Source of the DNA: Neoscytalidium dimidiatum
Taxonomy: Eukaryota; Ascomycota; Dothideomycetes; Botryosphaeriales; Botryosphaeriaceae
Length of the DNA: 64,000 nucleotides
Reading direction: 5' to 3'
Assembly (NCBI GenBank): GCA_037367355.1
Contig: CM074706.1
Location: 1,426,001-1,490,000, forward strand
In this document: positions 11,217 to 23,073 of the stretch, piece after piece
Position numbering within the stretch: position 1 is the stretch's first letter
How the letters are laid out: each line of letters opens with the position of its first letter
Made by a program: the position numbers and the translations under genes
The notes under the pieces: model-generated
The model's input: the letters and a program-made list of their open reading frames with translations, nothing else
Told to the model about the DNA's origin: nothing
Database searches by the model: none

Positions 11217-13331
11217 GTGAGAATCGATGGCACACGAAGTGCGGGGGTGTGGCACGAGCAGCGTTCTGATGCGCGTCGATATCTACTTTTCTTCCTTTCT
11301 GCATCTACTTCTTTCAATTTTGTATATATACCTACACTTTGATACCTAGAGGAGGTCCAAGGGTGGTGGGATGAGAAAATCTACACGACAGTCACTACTG
11401 TCTCTCTCCCTGCTCAACTTTTCTTTCGATACAAAAAATAAATACCTGACGATCCTGACGTCAACGTTCATGACAAAAAAGAGATACTGCTCCTGCTTCC
11501 TCAACCGTGACCACTGCACCTGCCACAGAACGACTAGCCAGCACTCCAGCCGCCGTGACTCGCCCGCCTCCCCTATTCTTTTACCTGCAACCCCTGCGAT
11601 CGCTGACGCCTACACCCCGTACCCGCATATCTACCGCCAAGCCCTCTATAGTGCCTCCCTTTTTCCATAACACGACGAGTTGGGATGGACGCTCGAACGC
11701 ACGCCCATCGCCCCCACCCCTTCGGCCGTTCTCCCGATCGAGACGGGGCTAATCTCGCTTCCGTTCAGTCCTTTTGCGTGTTTCTCGCTTGCGCAAGCGG
11801 CGGTGGCGCGCCTGAACGGCCGGCTTTCCCCCCTGGCGCGATTACATGATCCGGGAATCTGGAACTGGGAGAGAGGGCGGGGAAGGGCAGCAATGTTTTT
11901 GGTGTAGGGGTGGTCTGGACGCCTGCAATAGATTAGATCGGTGAGAGACGGGACGTGTTTTGGGAGCGCGGGAGCTAGCTGTTTTGGGAAGGAGGGCCGT
12001 GGGGATTGGTGGGCTGGTTATTTTTTTTTTAAGTTAAGTTTAGGGTTTAAGCTCATCTTGACGGTCGGAAACGCGAGTTACCTGGTTTGCCGGGGAGGGA
12101 AGGGCGGTGCGATAGCAGCAGGGACGGCGATCAGAGTATGTGATCATGTCTGAGGGCTGTAGTTGTTCAGACATTTTTGCCCTCTGCGCTTTTATGCGGT
12201 GAATTCCCATCATGCCTCTTTTTTTCCTTTGTTTTATTCTTTGTAACAACAACAAAAGAGCTCCGGTGCATGGTGTCGGAATGAGGTACGTTTGTAACAG
12301 TGTAAATGCTGTGAGTATCAGCAGAATTGTGTTCCACCACAACCCCGCTTACGCCTGTGCTGTAGAGCTTGGAGTGCTCTTTTACAGCGATCAAGATTGA
12401 TTAGAACGCCGCCTTTTTATTGCAGGTCGTACAGAATCTAGCCTTAGAATGAAGAATTGGCGGTGCGTTCTTTCTTCATCTTCCATGTTTCCTCGTCTTC
12501 ATCGATGTTCGAGCAGCCCTTTACTTCAGCTAAACGCCATCAAGTACCTTCATTTGGCATCTTGTTTGATATTTAGAAAGGCTGATATCGCAACCGTCGC
12601 GGTAGACGTTGAATGGTTTTGTTGCTATCCGTGGGAGAACTGCTCCTTGCTGTGGATCTTGCGTGAGGCTCTGCTTTCACGTCGCGGCTTCGTCTCCCCG
12701 TTCGGGAACGTTCATTACCGCTGAGAACTTGCAAATAAGACGGGAAACTGCAAAAACTAACAGGACCCGAGTGGCTTTCACGAGGAGAAGCTATTGCTAA
12801 AAAGAGGATGGAATTTTACAGTTCAACAGCGGCGTGCAGTTAGTTTGCTTGTGTTACACGACAATTAACAGGCAATGCCGATGACCGGTATCGATGTAAG
12901 ATGCCCTTAAGCTCATTCTGCTCAAGCCTGATACGCAGCAGCTTCTTTTAACATCTTGCAGAGGTTTCATTACTCTTGCTAGAGTCCGCGTTTTGTCCGC
13001 TGAACAACCCGTCTTTGCTGACCAATGATAGCAAATCGGCGTTTTCTCGCCACCCTACACGAAACTGCTTTTCTGCATCGCGATGGATCCCATTCAGACC
13101 TATCATAATCGTGGATTTCCGCCAGATCCTCCAATTTTGAAGGATTCTTGCCCCTAAAGCTAGCAACTACCCGCTGGCCCCCTCCGTCATGCGCGTTCTA
13201 CGTTGACCCCGCTTCGCTTGGTAATCAATGTACTGCGTCGACTGATTGAACCCACCAAAGCATGTATGTATATAATGATGTCGCAACTGTGGATTACTGA
13301 TAGCTATTGCGCATCACAGCCAGGGAACATC
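11217..13331. other. Intergenic, no gene recognised
   Basis: The first 200 bp are the probable 3' region of the deuterolysin gene. The rest has only short unrelated frames. A GGACCCGAGT sequence at 12763-12772 resembles the cluster element described at 53-62 kb but stands alone. Confidence 0.4.
13269..13275 (+). promoter_or_regulatory. TATA-like box of the NmrA-like gene
   Basis: TATATAA lies 63 bp upstream of the ATG at 13332. Confidence 0.4.
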
Positions 13332-14623
13332 ATGGGCAAGCAGAAGGTACTTCTCATCGGCGCCACGGGCGAAACCGGTGGCTCCATTTTGGAGGGGCTT
13401 CTCGAACGGCCTTCGCGCTTCGTACGATCTTTTCTATTTTCTCCCCCAAAACTACCCGTATACTAACATCTATTGCAGGAGGTGGAAGCACTTGTCCGGC
13501 CCGCCTCGGCTGAGAAGCCTGGCACGAAGAAGCTTGCCGAACGCGGTGTCACCCTCCGCATTGCCGACCCCAACGATCCCGTCGAAGATTTGGTTCCCAT
13601 TCTCAATGGGATCGACGTTGTTGTCAGCGCGATCGATGGGTTCAGCCTGCACGCGGAGAAGAATCTCGCAGTCGCTGCAAAGGAGGCTGGAGTGAAGCGC
13701 TTCGTTCCCTGCAATTATGGCACGGTCACGCCACCGGGGGTCATGGCGCTCCGAGATCTGGTACGTTTGCCTCTTTCTCGCACTCATTCTGCATCATGAG
13801 CCTCGATCGATTTCTGAAGAGGTCAATCATTCTTATTATTAAAACGGCCTTTAGAAAGAGGAAGTCATCCAGCATGTCCGTAGGTTGTTCCTTGGATACA
13901 CCATTATCGACGTCGGCTGGTGGTACCAATTTGCTTTCCCCAGATTGCCCTCCGGAAAGATCGACTACGCACTTGCTTTCAACAATGATACCATGCACGG
14001 TGAAGGCAACGCTCCGAACTTGCACACGGATCTACGGGATATCGGCCGATTCGTAGCCCGCATCATCGACGATGAGCGCACCCTGAATAAATACGTATTC
14101 ACATGGGGCGATGTCCTCACGGAGAACGAGATCTGGAATATAGCAGAGGAGTTATCCGGTGAGAAGCTGGAGAGAAAATATGTAAGTCTCAGATTGCTTG
14201 TTGAATGACTTGGTCCAAAGCTGGACATTTGCCATGGGCTGCTAACGGGCCATATTCAAGCAACCCTTCTCGGACACGCTTGCTGTCATCGAGATTCTCA
14301 GAAAGGCCGCGGAAGAGGATCCTCAGAATCCCGTCCGTAGCTTGAGCTTGTACGCCAAGGAATATGAACTCACCAAGTTCATCCGGCAAGACAACACGCC
14401 GGAGTATGCAAAGTACCTCGGGTATCTTGATGCGCGCGAGCTCTATCCGGACTTCGCACCAACCACTTTCCGGAACTATTTCTCATCCGTTATTGAGGGG
14501 AAGGAAAGTCGGCCACACGCGGGAGGTCAAACGACCGGTTTGGTTTCGGAGCTCGCCAAGAGCGGTAAAGAGAATAAAGAAGCCCTTCTGGAGATCCTTT
14601 CCAAGATCAAAACAGGGAAGTGA
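13332..14623 (+). CDS. NmrA-like / isoflavone-reductase-like NAD(P)-binding protein
   Basis: Four exons, 13332-13421, 13479-13760, 13855-14181 and 14261-14623, all phase 0, give 353 residues. Intron 1 has a perfect TACTAAC branch site. The N-terminus shows the Rossmann motif LLIGATGETGGSIL (GxxGxxG). Later segments VVSAIDGF, KRFVPCNYGTVTPPGV and IDVGWWYQFAFPRLPSG match the NmrA/phenylcoumaran-reductase branch of atypical SDRs, in which a Lys or Tyr replaces the classic YxxxK pair. A product of this type reduces aromatic or phenolic substrates or senses NADP; the substrate here is unknown. It stands alone, head to tail with the convergent membrane-protein gene that ends at 14740. Confidence 0.9.
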
Positions 14624-14739
14624 TTGAAGCTGTATGCAGAGTCGGCTAGATTGGGTATATATACAGCGACATTAGTATTCGCCTTCGGATGAAACCAAGA
14701 AAAAAAAAAATTACAAAGAACACCAGCTTTCTCCCCGCC

Positions 14740-15722
14740 TTACTGGTACCGCTGATCTGGTAATTCGTGAGGTCTCTCTTTCGGCGCCGGGCTCCCTCCT
14801 GATATCAGCATAGGTCTGCCATCCACTTCTACGATCTGATTCTCATTTTGCAGCTCCTGGGGAGGAACGTGCTCCCTGGCATCTGCTTCATGCACCCAGC
14901 GCGGCGCCGCATTCCGCTTCCGCCGCCGCCAGAAGAGGAAACCTGCTGCCGCAACCAATGCAACACCTCCCACGACACTACCCACCGCGATTCCCGCAAT
15001 CGCCCCCAACGAAAGCGACCCGTCGGCCCCCGAATCACCCGCCGCGCCTGTTGATGCCACACCGGACGTCGCGGCGGCATTGGACGACGCCGCCGTATTC
15101 GCGCTGGTCGTACTCGAAGCCGCGGCCGCCGCCGAAGAAGAAGAAGAAGAAGAGGTCGTAGACGGCAGCGCCGAGTAGTGCTCCTGGTTGTACAGCAGGG
15201 CCTCGCTGGCGGTCATGTTGAAGTCCGGGTTCCTCCACAAGCCCCAGCAGACGTTGGTCTGGCCGGGGGTGCGCGTGCACTCGTCGTACTCCCTGGTGCA
15301 GCACCACTGCACGCCGTCCTTGCTGCAGCCCACCTGCGTGCGGTCGGGCGTCGTGTCGTCCCCGCCCTTGCACGATTGCGCGTACGTCCAGCATACTCTG
15401 CGACGCGGCTGTGAGTGGGCGGTCGGGTCAGGCTGGTGGGGTGCGTTGCTTGGAGCGGGACGGACCTATCGGGCGCTGAGCACGCCCACACCCGGCTGAC
15501 GCCTTCGACGTATGCGCAGAGGTTGCCGTTCAGCGTGAGGTTCGTGGCGTCGATGGTGGAGCCGTTGTAGGTGCATTGGTCTTGCGCTGAGCTGAGGAAG
15601 AAGCTCGCGTTCACGGACATGGCTTCGCTGCCGGTATCGTGCCTGAAATCGAAGAACTCGAAGGCAGACTGTTTAGAGCACGGGGGGAAAAAAATGGCTG
15701 GGAAGAAGCAGCGAAGTAGCAT
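14740..15722 (-). CDS. Single-pass membrane protein with Cys-rich ectodomain and Ser/Thr/Ala-rich stalk
   Basis: Two exons are proposed, 15722-15466 and 15397-14740, joined in phase (GTCCGT donor, GCAG acceptor), giving about 304 residues. The ectodomain has paired Cys residues (QDQCTYNGS, NLCAYVEG, CWTYAQSC, VQWCCTREYDECT, TNVCWG) and possible N-glycosylation sites. A stalk of Ser/Ala/Thr follows, then one transmembrane helix (IAGIAVGSVVGGVALVAAAG) and a basic RRRKRN stop-transfer. The cytoplasmic tail is short and polar. The layout resembles fungal cell-surface sensor or mid2-like proteins, but I cannot name a family. The start is uncertain: the first hydrophobic stretch is a poor signal peptide, and a downstream ATG at 15620 or an unseen 5' exon is possible. 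Confidence 0.75.
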
Positions 15723-16655
15723 CGAGGGAACTAAGACCCTAAATGCGAATGAGCCGGCGCTACGGACCGAGCGTTTTGGGGGCCGAAATCCTGCCTGCAG
15801 CTTGGGGCTGTGGTCGACCGGGTACAAGACCCAACCGGCAACCCGAAATGGTGTGAAGTGGAGAAATTACGGGGATTCCCTTGCGCACCTTCGATCCTGC
15901 ACGAAACTGAACTGAGTTGCCGCTGTCTTTGAGAAAGAGCTGAGAAAAGAGTGGCAACATTCAATTAAGCATTGATTTGTCTCCTGCGGAGCTCCGTTCT
16001 GTGTTGAATACTTCTGTGGATGCAGGCTGGTCGTAACGAGACAGATGCCCGCAGCCTCCGCGAGCGGCGCAGATCCCGGTAAAGCAGCCTGAAAGGCCCT
16101 GAAAAGGCGATCGGCACCAGGGTGCACGAAGCACGCACTGGTCTGTCCGTGCACCAAGACTGCCAAGGTAAACGCCACCAATCTGTACAGGTGTTGGATT
16201 GGCGGTGAAGAGTCATTGGCGAGATGTTCGACCAGCCCTACATCCAAGGCGCAGTACTCGCATGTGGAAGAACTACCCTTGATGTGTCTTTCTCAGCGAC
16301 GAACACTTGCCGACTAGTGGAGGTGTCCATACCGGTCTCCCGAACATGTATCTTCTACCGTCGCCTGACATGATCCTACGCCGTGAAGCCCATCAATTGT
16401 TGTAATGACACGCCGCCAAGACACACCTTCCTCATTCACCAGATAGTCCCAATTGCTCCGCTGGCTAGAAACTCGGCCACCTTATATTATCAATGCTTTT
16501 GCGAGTCACTCCAGACCGTCCCTCTTCCAGTCTTCTCTTTCAGCCATCGTCATACCAGGCCCGCGATCGACTGCTTCAACGATGTCTATGGCGCCCAGCA
16601 TCTGCCCTTGTATGTACATGGGACTTCAAACCACTCGCGATTTCGCTTAGATGGC
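15723..16655. other. Intergenic, no gene recognised
   Basis: A minus-strand frame at 15867-16247 has no domain that I recognise. Nothing else coherent is visible. Confidence 0.35.
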
Positions 16656-17700
16656 TTAGCGGCTCCTGATACCTTCAAGGATCGAATGACCAATCAAAGT
16701 CTTTGAAAACGTGAAGCATGCACTTATACACATTCCGCCTCCAGTCCGGGCCCCAAGTTGGCAGAGCCCGCAATCTCTGTCAGTAACCCGGATCCTCGGT
16801 ATGGTCAGGCGGCGGGGAACCATCGCACGACCTCTACAGATCCTGGTCTCGGTGCCTGTCGCAGTGCGCAAGCGCGAAGGTCACGTAGATCTCCGCCGTC
16901 GATTTCGAATAATCGACGGTGGACGCATATTCAGCGCCGTCCGACGCCATGCCCAACAGCGCGAAGACCTTGTCGCGAGAGTTCGTGGCTTCCAGTCTGC
17001 GAGTCCGATTTAAGAGCTCGAGCAAGGTCGTGGCAGGCTTACTCCGCACCAGCTGTCTTACATTTAAGATTGCTGGCCATGCAAGGAGACTGAACCGTCC
17101 GCGTTGCACAGCTATTCGACCGGCCCGGACAAATGTGTCGAACGGTATTATACCGCGTCCCAGGACCAGATACGGCTTAGACGCCAGAATGGCTTCCTGG
17201 AGAACCCAAGTGCGCCGGAACCATGCCATGCGCAGGATTTCGATCAGGTCCAAGGGGTTTGATACGATCCGTGTCAATTGTATCCTCGACGCTCTCTAGC
17301 AAAGTTGGCATTTGTTGGCTATTATCTGGTCCGCGGGGGCAGATGAGGGCATTCGAGGCTTGAGGGTAGATGTGGCGCATGATGTTGACTTGGTGATTGC
17401 GCTCGGAGGCACTGCTGCTGGATTGATCTATGCAGATTGCATCCACCCATAACGCCGGTCTCTGCACATGGCCTCGGAGGAGTTTGAGGGGCCGGTAACA
17501 GCTGTGGGTCAAGCTGAGTTGGCCCCCATCGGGCTCCACGACTAGGGTGGGTGCATTGGGGGTTGGGACGCAGCTGCCCCAGACATATGAAAGTGCTTCA
17601 TAGACCAGAACTTGATCCAAGGAGACATGGATGACCTCACAGCGGAGAGGTTGCTCCGTGTCTCCCGGAAGTAGTTGTACCAATCTGATAACCTTTGGAC
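16656..17700 (-). pseudogene. Broken HET-domain gene
   Basis: On the minus strand the N-terminal HET core reads VRLVQ-type leader, then LPGDTEQPLRCEVIHVSLDQ, YEALSYVWG, ALWVDAICIDQ and ERNHQVNIMRHIYPQA (17683 down to about 17270). Coding then shifts by one frame and continues with MAWFRRTWVLQEAILASKPY, LLNRTRRLEATNSRDKVFAL and VDYSKSTAEIYVTFA down to 16834. An in-frame TAG follows, and beyond it another frame still carries LPTWGPDWRR, the usual end-of-core motif of this family (about 16740). No splice pair explains the shift at about 17220-17277, so the gene appears frameshifted and stopped. The 5' end is unresolved. Together with 3609-4700 this gives two dead HET genes in 14 kb. Confidence 0.8.
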
Positions 17701-19580
17701 CGGCTAACAGCAGATGGAGGAAGGAAGCTCATGTTTCGGGGGAAGGTGGAGAACAAAGCGCTAGTCTGGGCTTATCTGAAGCCATGGGTGTGGGGATAAT
17801 GAGGAATGTAAAGACGCAAGCTCCGGCGCTCGCCGCAGCGGGGTCTAAATTCCAGGCCTTAGCCATCTCGTAATTGAGAGAAATTTATTGGATAGATAAG
17901 CGATGCGAAGTGCTACATGTATCTGTGTCTGCGGGTATGTCGTACATCTCTATCATGTTAATCTTATGTGAGGACGCACCAGGGAGTATGACTTGTTATT
18001 GAGTGTTCAAGCAACAAAACGGCTGATTCAGTCATTAAGCTTAAGTGGTCCTCGTGATACATGCCTCGCTAAAGAAACAATGGGATTAACGCTCGGTCTG
18101 ATATGTAAAACTGGATGCATGGTATCCAGTAGGAAATTCGAAAAAAAAAAATCAAAGTCAATCTGGAAACAAGCGCTTTCTTAGAATTTTTTTTTTTTTA
18201 GTAACACTGCTCTTCCATGAAGAGGTTTCCGAACCAGAATTGTTTTGCCGAAAGCAAGCCAAGCAAGCGGAAGTGGCGGATCGCTCGTAAAAGTCAAATA
18301 TATAAATGAGGAAAATGGTCATGATTCTTCCAATGAAACCCACCAGCATGACAAACTATCCCAGTTTGAATCGTATTCCACGAGCTAGCTTAGCAAAAAC
18401 TGTTATAGTAATCAGAAGCTAGAACGGGTGTGACATTCCGGCCCAATTTACTCGAGAGTCTATGCACGCCTGTGTTTTTTTATGATATCACTCGCTGGTT
18501 GCGTAGATGCATTCCCTTTCCAGTAAGAATCGAGCGTCCGTGGTAGTCAGGCTTGGGAGCACTTGTTCCAACATGCACTATTGGAATTGAAACTGTCTCC
18601 CCTCAGGCAGATCTTGAAAATCACCCTGAGAAAAGTGCCACCCCAACGTCGAGTCATTCACGTTTGAATGCTCCAATGGCTCCAAGACCATCTTATAAGA
18701 TGATATTATTTTGACAACAGCTCGATCATAATCGTACTCCATTACGTCTCGCTAATTCTCATGTAAAGCAAACATTCGCTGCCAGTTATCGCGAGGGAAG
18801 CTTACGCTAATGAACTTTGGCAAGGCTGCTCCTAAGAAAAATGACGCATACTTGAATGGTGCTCCCGCTAACGGGCCTTGGCAAGCGTTCGCTTCTAATC
18901 TTGTCCAACATGCGGAAACCCGGTTTATTCATTTACACATGGGCCGTATTATCTCGTTTTTAAGGAAGAAAGTGAAGAGTTGAGGCATGTGAAGATCGCG
19001 TGTAAACAAAACGCAGCTCATTTCCGGTCGACGCGCATCTGCGGGTTAGTCTAGCTCGTAAAGCAAATTCGGAGCACCTTTCAAAGCGCTTACCATTGTA
19101 TCAGAAGTACTGTCTAGCCTCGTACCGCAGGATTGCAGCGGCGATTCGAAACTTCACCGTTACAAGGCGTTAAACTCTAATCGGTATAGCCCGCATCGAC
19201 GCGCACCTAGAAGCTCTTTAGAACATCGCTGCAGCAGCATGCCAAGCAGTGCATCTCTCTAATTATACACCGAAGGGCGATACGAAGAACCAACTCACTG
19301 TATTAAGATGCACTAACGCTATCGATCTGACTCCGCACGCTCCGGCCTAGCTTCAGTCAGAACATGCCTTCAATGGCATGTCAAAATCGTTCAGAACTAG
19401 TATAGACGCCTCGGGCAATGACCGCCTGCAAGCGCCGGTGGTTTGTATTCGCAGTTATAAAAGACCCTAATTCCTCTCTTCGGTCTCAGAACCACTAGTC
19501 AATCAGTTCAGCATCGTTCAACTGTCACCTCCCCATTTCCCTTTTACTCGTTGCCCAAAACTTCACTCTCTGTTCTAATC
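17701..19580. other. AT-rich gene-poor spacer with degenerate repeat
   Basis: There are no credible genes. Two imperfect copies of a sequence of about 33 bp (starting CGCTAA and containing TTGGCAAG) lie 61 bp apart at about 18805 and 18866, suggesting a decayed tandem repeat or transposon remnant. A/T homopolymers occur around 18139-18203. Confidence 0.4.
19456..19463 (+). promoter_or_regulatory. TATA box of the secreted protein gene
   Basis: TATAAAAG lies about 120 bp upstream of the ATG at 19581 and is followed by a pyrimidine-rich leader. Confidence 0.5.
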
Positions 19581-20471
19581 ATGTTGCCTCGATTCAATTT
19601 CCTCCTGCTCGCTGCAGTCCTTCCTTCGGCGCTCTGCTCTGCTATCCCAGCTGAGGAGACAAACACCGACCTCGAAATTCCTCAGGATTTCATCGACCAG
19701 GTTATGGCCAGCTTCACCACGGACAAAGACGGTCAGCTCGTGTCCAAAGCCGAGCTCCACAACCGCACCATCGCAGCCCGTGGCCTCGAAAAGCGAGCCA
19801 CCCCGGCCGACCAACGGTGCGGACAGGATACTTGGACTGCTCGTTACTGCATGACCGACGTCGGGCCACGCGAGTGGCATGACCGTTGCCGGACCGCCAA
19901 CGGCCAGATCAATTGGGTCGGTGGGACCTGCCCCGAGTTCACGTACTGCTCCGAGGAGTTCGACAATGACGGCGACGATGTCATCATCTGCACGCCGGCA
20001 ACTCCACCGCGTGAAGATAACGTCGGCTCGACCTCCCGCGGCCGCAGGCAGTATGGCTACCGCACGATTCAGCCAATTGCGTCTATCGGCACCAACCAGC
20101 ATCTCTCGTCCATCCTGCTCCAGCTCGGCATTAACCGTGGTAGCGTGTCCGGCCATCTGAGGAGTGAGTGTACCTCAAAATAAGACTATCAGACCTCTAG
20201 CGGCTCTATTTACTGACGATTGACAATGACAGGCACCGACAGAACCTTCGTCATCTCCCCACAGAACATCCTGACTGCCAATCTGCGTGGCTCCCGCCTT
20301 AACCTTTGCCGCTCCGACAGTAACCAGAACGACCCTAATGCGTTCCGCAACACTCGTTCTTGCAGCCCTATCGCCGACCACAACTTCGTCAACGGCGACA
20401 CTATCGACTTCTCCTTTGGCCTGTCCAGCCTCCAGTCTGCTATTCTGTTCTACAACGTTACCCCGGCTTAG
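19581..20471 (+). CDS. Secreted cysteine-containing proprotein, unknown function
   Basis: Two exons, 19581-20163 and 20233-20471, with a GTGAGT donor and an in-phase join give 273 residues. A clear signal peptide (about residues 1-20, FNFLLLAAVLPSALCS) is followed by an acidic propeptide that ends in Lys-Arg at residue 72, a Kex2-type site. The mature part begins ATPADQRCGQDTW and has eight Cys residues, six of them in its first 80 positions. The C-terminal half (IQPIASIG, TFVISPQNILTANL, DTIDFSFGLSS) is Cys-poorer and could form a beta-rich domain. I do not recognise a family. It stands alone between two gene-poor stretches, a setting common for effector-like or antimicrobial secreted proteins, but that role is inference only. 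Confidence 0.85.
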
Positions 20472-23073
20472 AGGACTACTCTCCAGAGTCCACCATCTCT
20501 CGCCTCAGTTTGTTAGAGGGCAGGAACAAAATTCATTCCTTTAATGCACCCTTGAACTGCGCTCGAGTACTTAATCACAACACTGAGGCGATGAGGGCTC
20601 GGAACTTTGGTCGTATAAGCGACCAGCTGGCTTTAAGGCATTCTTTCGTTTCTTTCAATTCTTCCATCTCGTATGTATATAAGATGCGTTCATAACTACT
20701 CCTACATTTCCCGTTGATAGAACTGCTCTGTATCTAGAAATCTATGAAATAGCTATTTTGGCTCTCAAAACAATGCGCTCAATTACGAAGAGGTTCATAA
20801 TAAGAGATTTCTACACGTCTTCCGGCCCGCGTACTAAGATGCTATGTAAACAGTACAGTATTCTAGTATTGAATAAGTGCTGATTCTGTGCTTACTACTT
20901 GCTTTAAGCTCTTGATGAATGTATTGGTTGAAATAGAACCCCTCGGGTGGCCAATAAGATCGCACTACCACTGATCAATGCTCGACAAATTAGCAATCAT
21001 CTCACAATCTTTTCCGTCCCGCTTCAGCTAGTGCCTGCATTACGTTTATCTCTATTCTACTCTCTCTAGTACTATACGTCCGTAGCGATGAACCTCCTCA
21101 CGCAGAGAAAGGCAAAACACACCGGTGGCGGGAGCAAGCACCGTCCAATAATGCCAAGGCGACTGGTCAAAGATTAGAACGCTTCACCGCTCCACATTAT
21201 TCGCAGAATCTTCGATGAACGAAAGTCTGCCGCCGTGGCGGGAAATGGATGATCTGGGGCAGCGGCTTGAGCAGGGAGAAGTCACTCACACGTGGCAGGG
21301 GAGGTTTAAAGTTAAATAAAAAGGGAAACTTGCCGCAGAAAGCGGCCTTAAACTGGAGGCGAATGTTCCTGAATTTGGTGTTGCCGAGGAAAATGCTATT
21401 CTTGTATTAATCAAACGCCAGAAGGCGGGTGGGAAGAGGAAAAACAGTGCAGATGCCGTGCCACTGTAGTCCCGACCTCTGTACTTATTCAATGCTGGGG
21501 TAATACTATAACACCCGGAATCAGTGCCCCAAAAAAGAACATCCCCAACCCCCACCCACCCAATATGGCTTAGCCTCCAAAATACTGTATTACATCCTAT
21601 CCAACGAGATTTCGAATACCGCGCCCCTGCTTACGTTCCTCGCCGATGGACAGGCACAAATAGGAGTAGCTGAAGCCAATTGATAACGGCCGTTCTTCGT
21701 TAAGTAGCGTCAATACTAATACGCTAATCCAAGGAAATAAACCAGCCTCATTCGAATGCGTAAAGCTTGCTTCAACACCACATTCATTGCTGATCCACTT
21801 CTACCGCTACAAGCTCTACCCACCCCCACCCACTTGCCTCATGTTTCCTTTCTCGCGCAGACAGAAACCGCTTATTGCCACAGTGTCTGTTCGCTACCTC
21901 ATCCGGCCCAGCCTTTCTACGTCTGCAGGATACCAAAGCAGGGATAAGTTGTCAAAGCCCCTGATATACTACACCGTACCTTGCCAGCTCCGACAGTCCT
22001 CCCAACATTAAACGCGCAAGGACCAAAGACCACAAGTCTTGGATCATACCGCCGGCGGACGTGACAAAAAAATCTTGCAGAGCTAAGTTGAGAGGATGAG
22101 AGGAGGTAATTAACAGGAGTAAAACATACTAAAGCGACAACGTTATCATCTCTTCATTTCGGGGACAGCACAAACGACAAAAGCAACCCACAGTCAAGAA
22201 AGCGGGACCCCATGAAGACAAAGAACGAATGATGCAGCCCAATACGAACGCACGAAAGACTGAAGACAACTTTTCATGCTTGCAAACATGGCAACCCAAA
22301 GACATAAACGACTGAACTTCGTATAAGCGGCAAGCAGTGAAGACGTCCAAGGAAACGTATTTTAGACCCCCAAGAGCACGATAAAAGTGCGTGCGCATGT
22401 CTCAGTCCTCCAACAACACTCACAGGCAATTCTTACTCGCTCGCTTGGCTCCGCAAAGGAAACAACGCACGTACCACTTACCGCAAAGATTTCCCGAAAA
22501 AGCAGAGAGGAGGAAAATAGGGAGATAGGACGTTAACCTGCAGCACCGTTCCCGTCCATAGATCCAGAAGTCGACTAAGCCTGAATAGTAGACAAATTCT
22601 TCTGCATCCATACCTTCAGTCCGAACGCGCGCTTTTTCCCATTTTTGTCGTTTCTTCAGAAAACACGCACGTAGTCGTAAATGAAAGGGTGAGAACAGGA
22701 GTGTAAAAATCAGGAACCCAGGAAAATAAAAGCAGAAGGAGGTATCAATATGCCCGTTTCGTTTGTTTCCCCAGATGATACTCAAAAGTAGTAAGGAGGA
22801 GAGCCCCGAATGGAGGATGAGAATGAGAACTTTCGAGAGAAAAAGACAAACATAAAAACAGAAAGATTTGACCCGCATCCCGGAACCACGCCCTCGCCAT
22901 GAATATCCCCGTTTTCCTGAGTTCAGAGAGATGATAAAAGAACTTCGAAAAGACTTTCTCAAAAACCTCCATACACATGATATGCTCTCCCGTGCTCAGA
23001 CCTAGAATGATGATGGTGATGATGATGATGACCTTTCAACCCTATTCCAATCATCAAGCATGAAGCATGGCAT
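20472..23073. other. Intergenic, 2.6 kb, no gene recognised
   Basis: AT-rich sequence with only short frames. The part next to 23073 is probably the 3' untranslated region of the minus-strand 4E-T-like gene and includes a (GAT/GGT)n tract at about 23008-23030. Confidence 0.4.

Noticed and set aside
12763..12772. GGACCCGAGT as a fourth copy of the cluster element
   Set aside because: Only a 10-base match, about 560 bp from the nearest gene start and 40 kb from the cluster; chance is likely.
17220..17277. Intron as an explanation for the frame change in the second HET gene
   Set aside because: No usable GT-AG pair lies between the two coding frames, and the coding similarity is continuous apart from one shift.
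18805..18898. Two repeats 61 bp apart, considered as a CRISPR-like or iteron array
   Set aside because: Only two degenerate copies, in a eukaryotic setting; more likely a decayed repeat.
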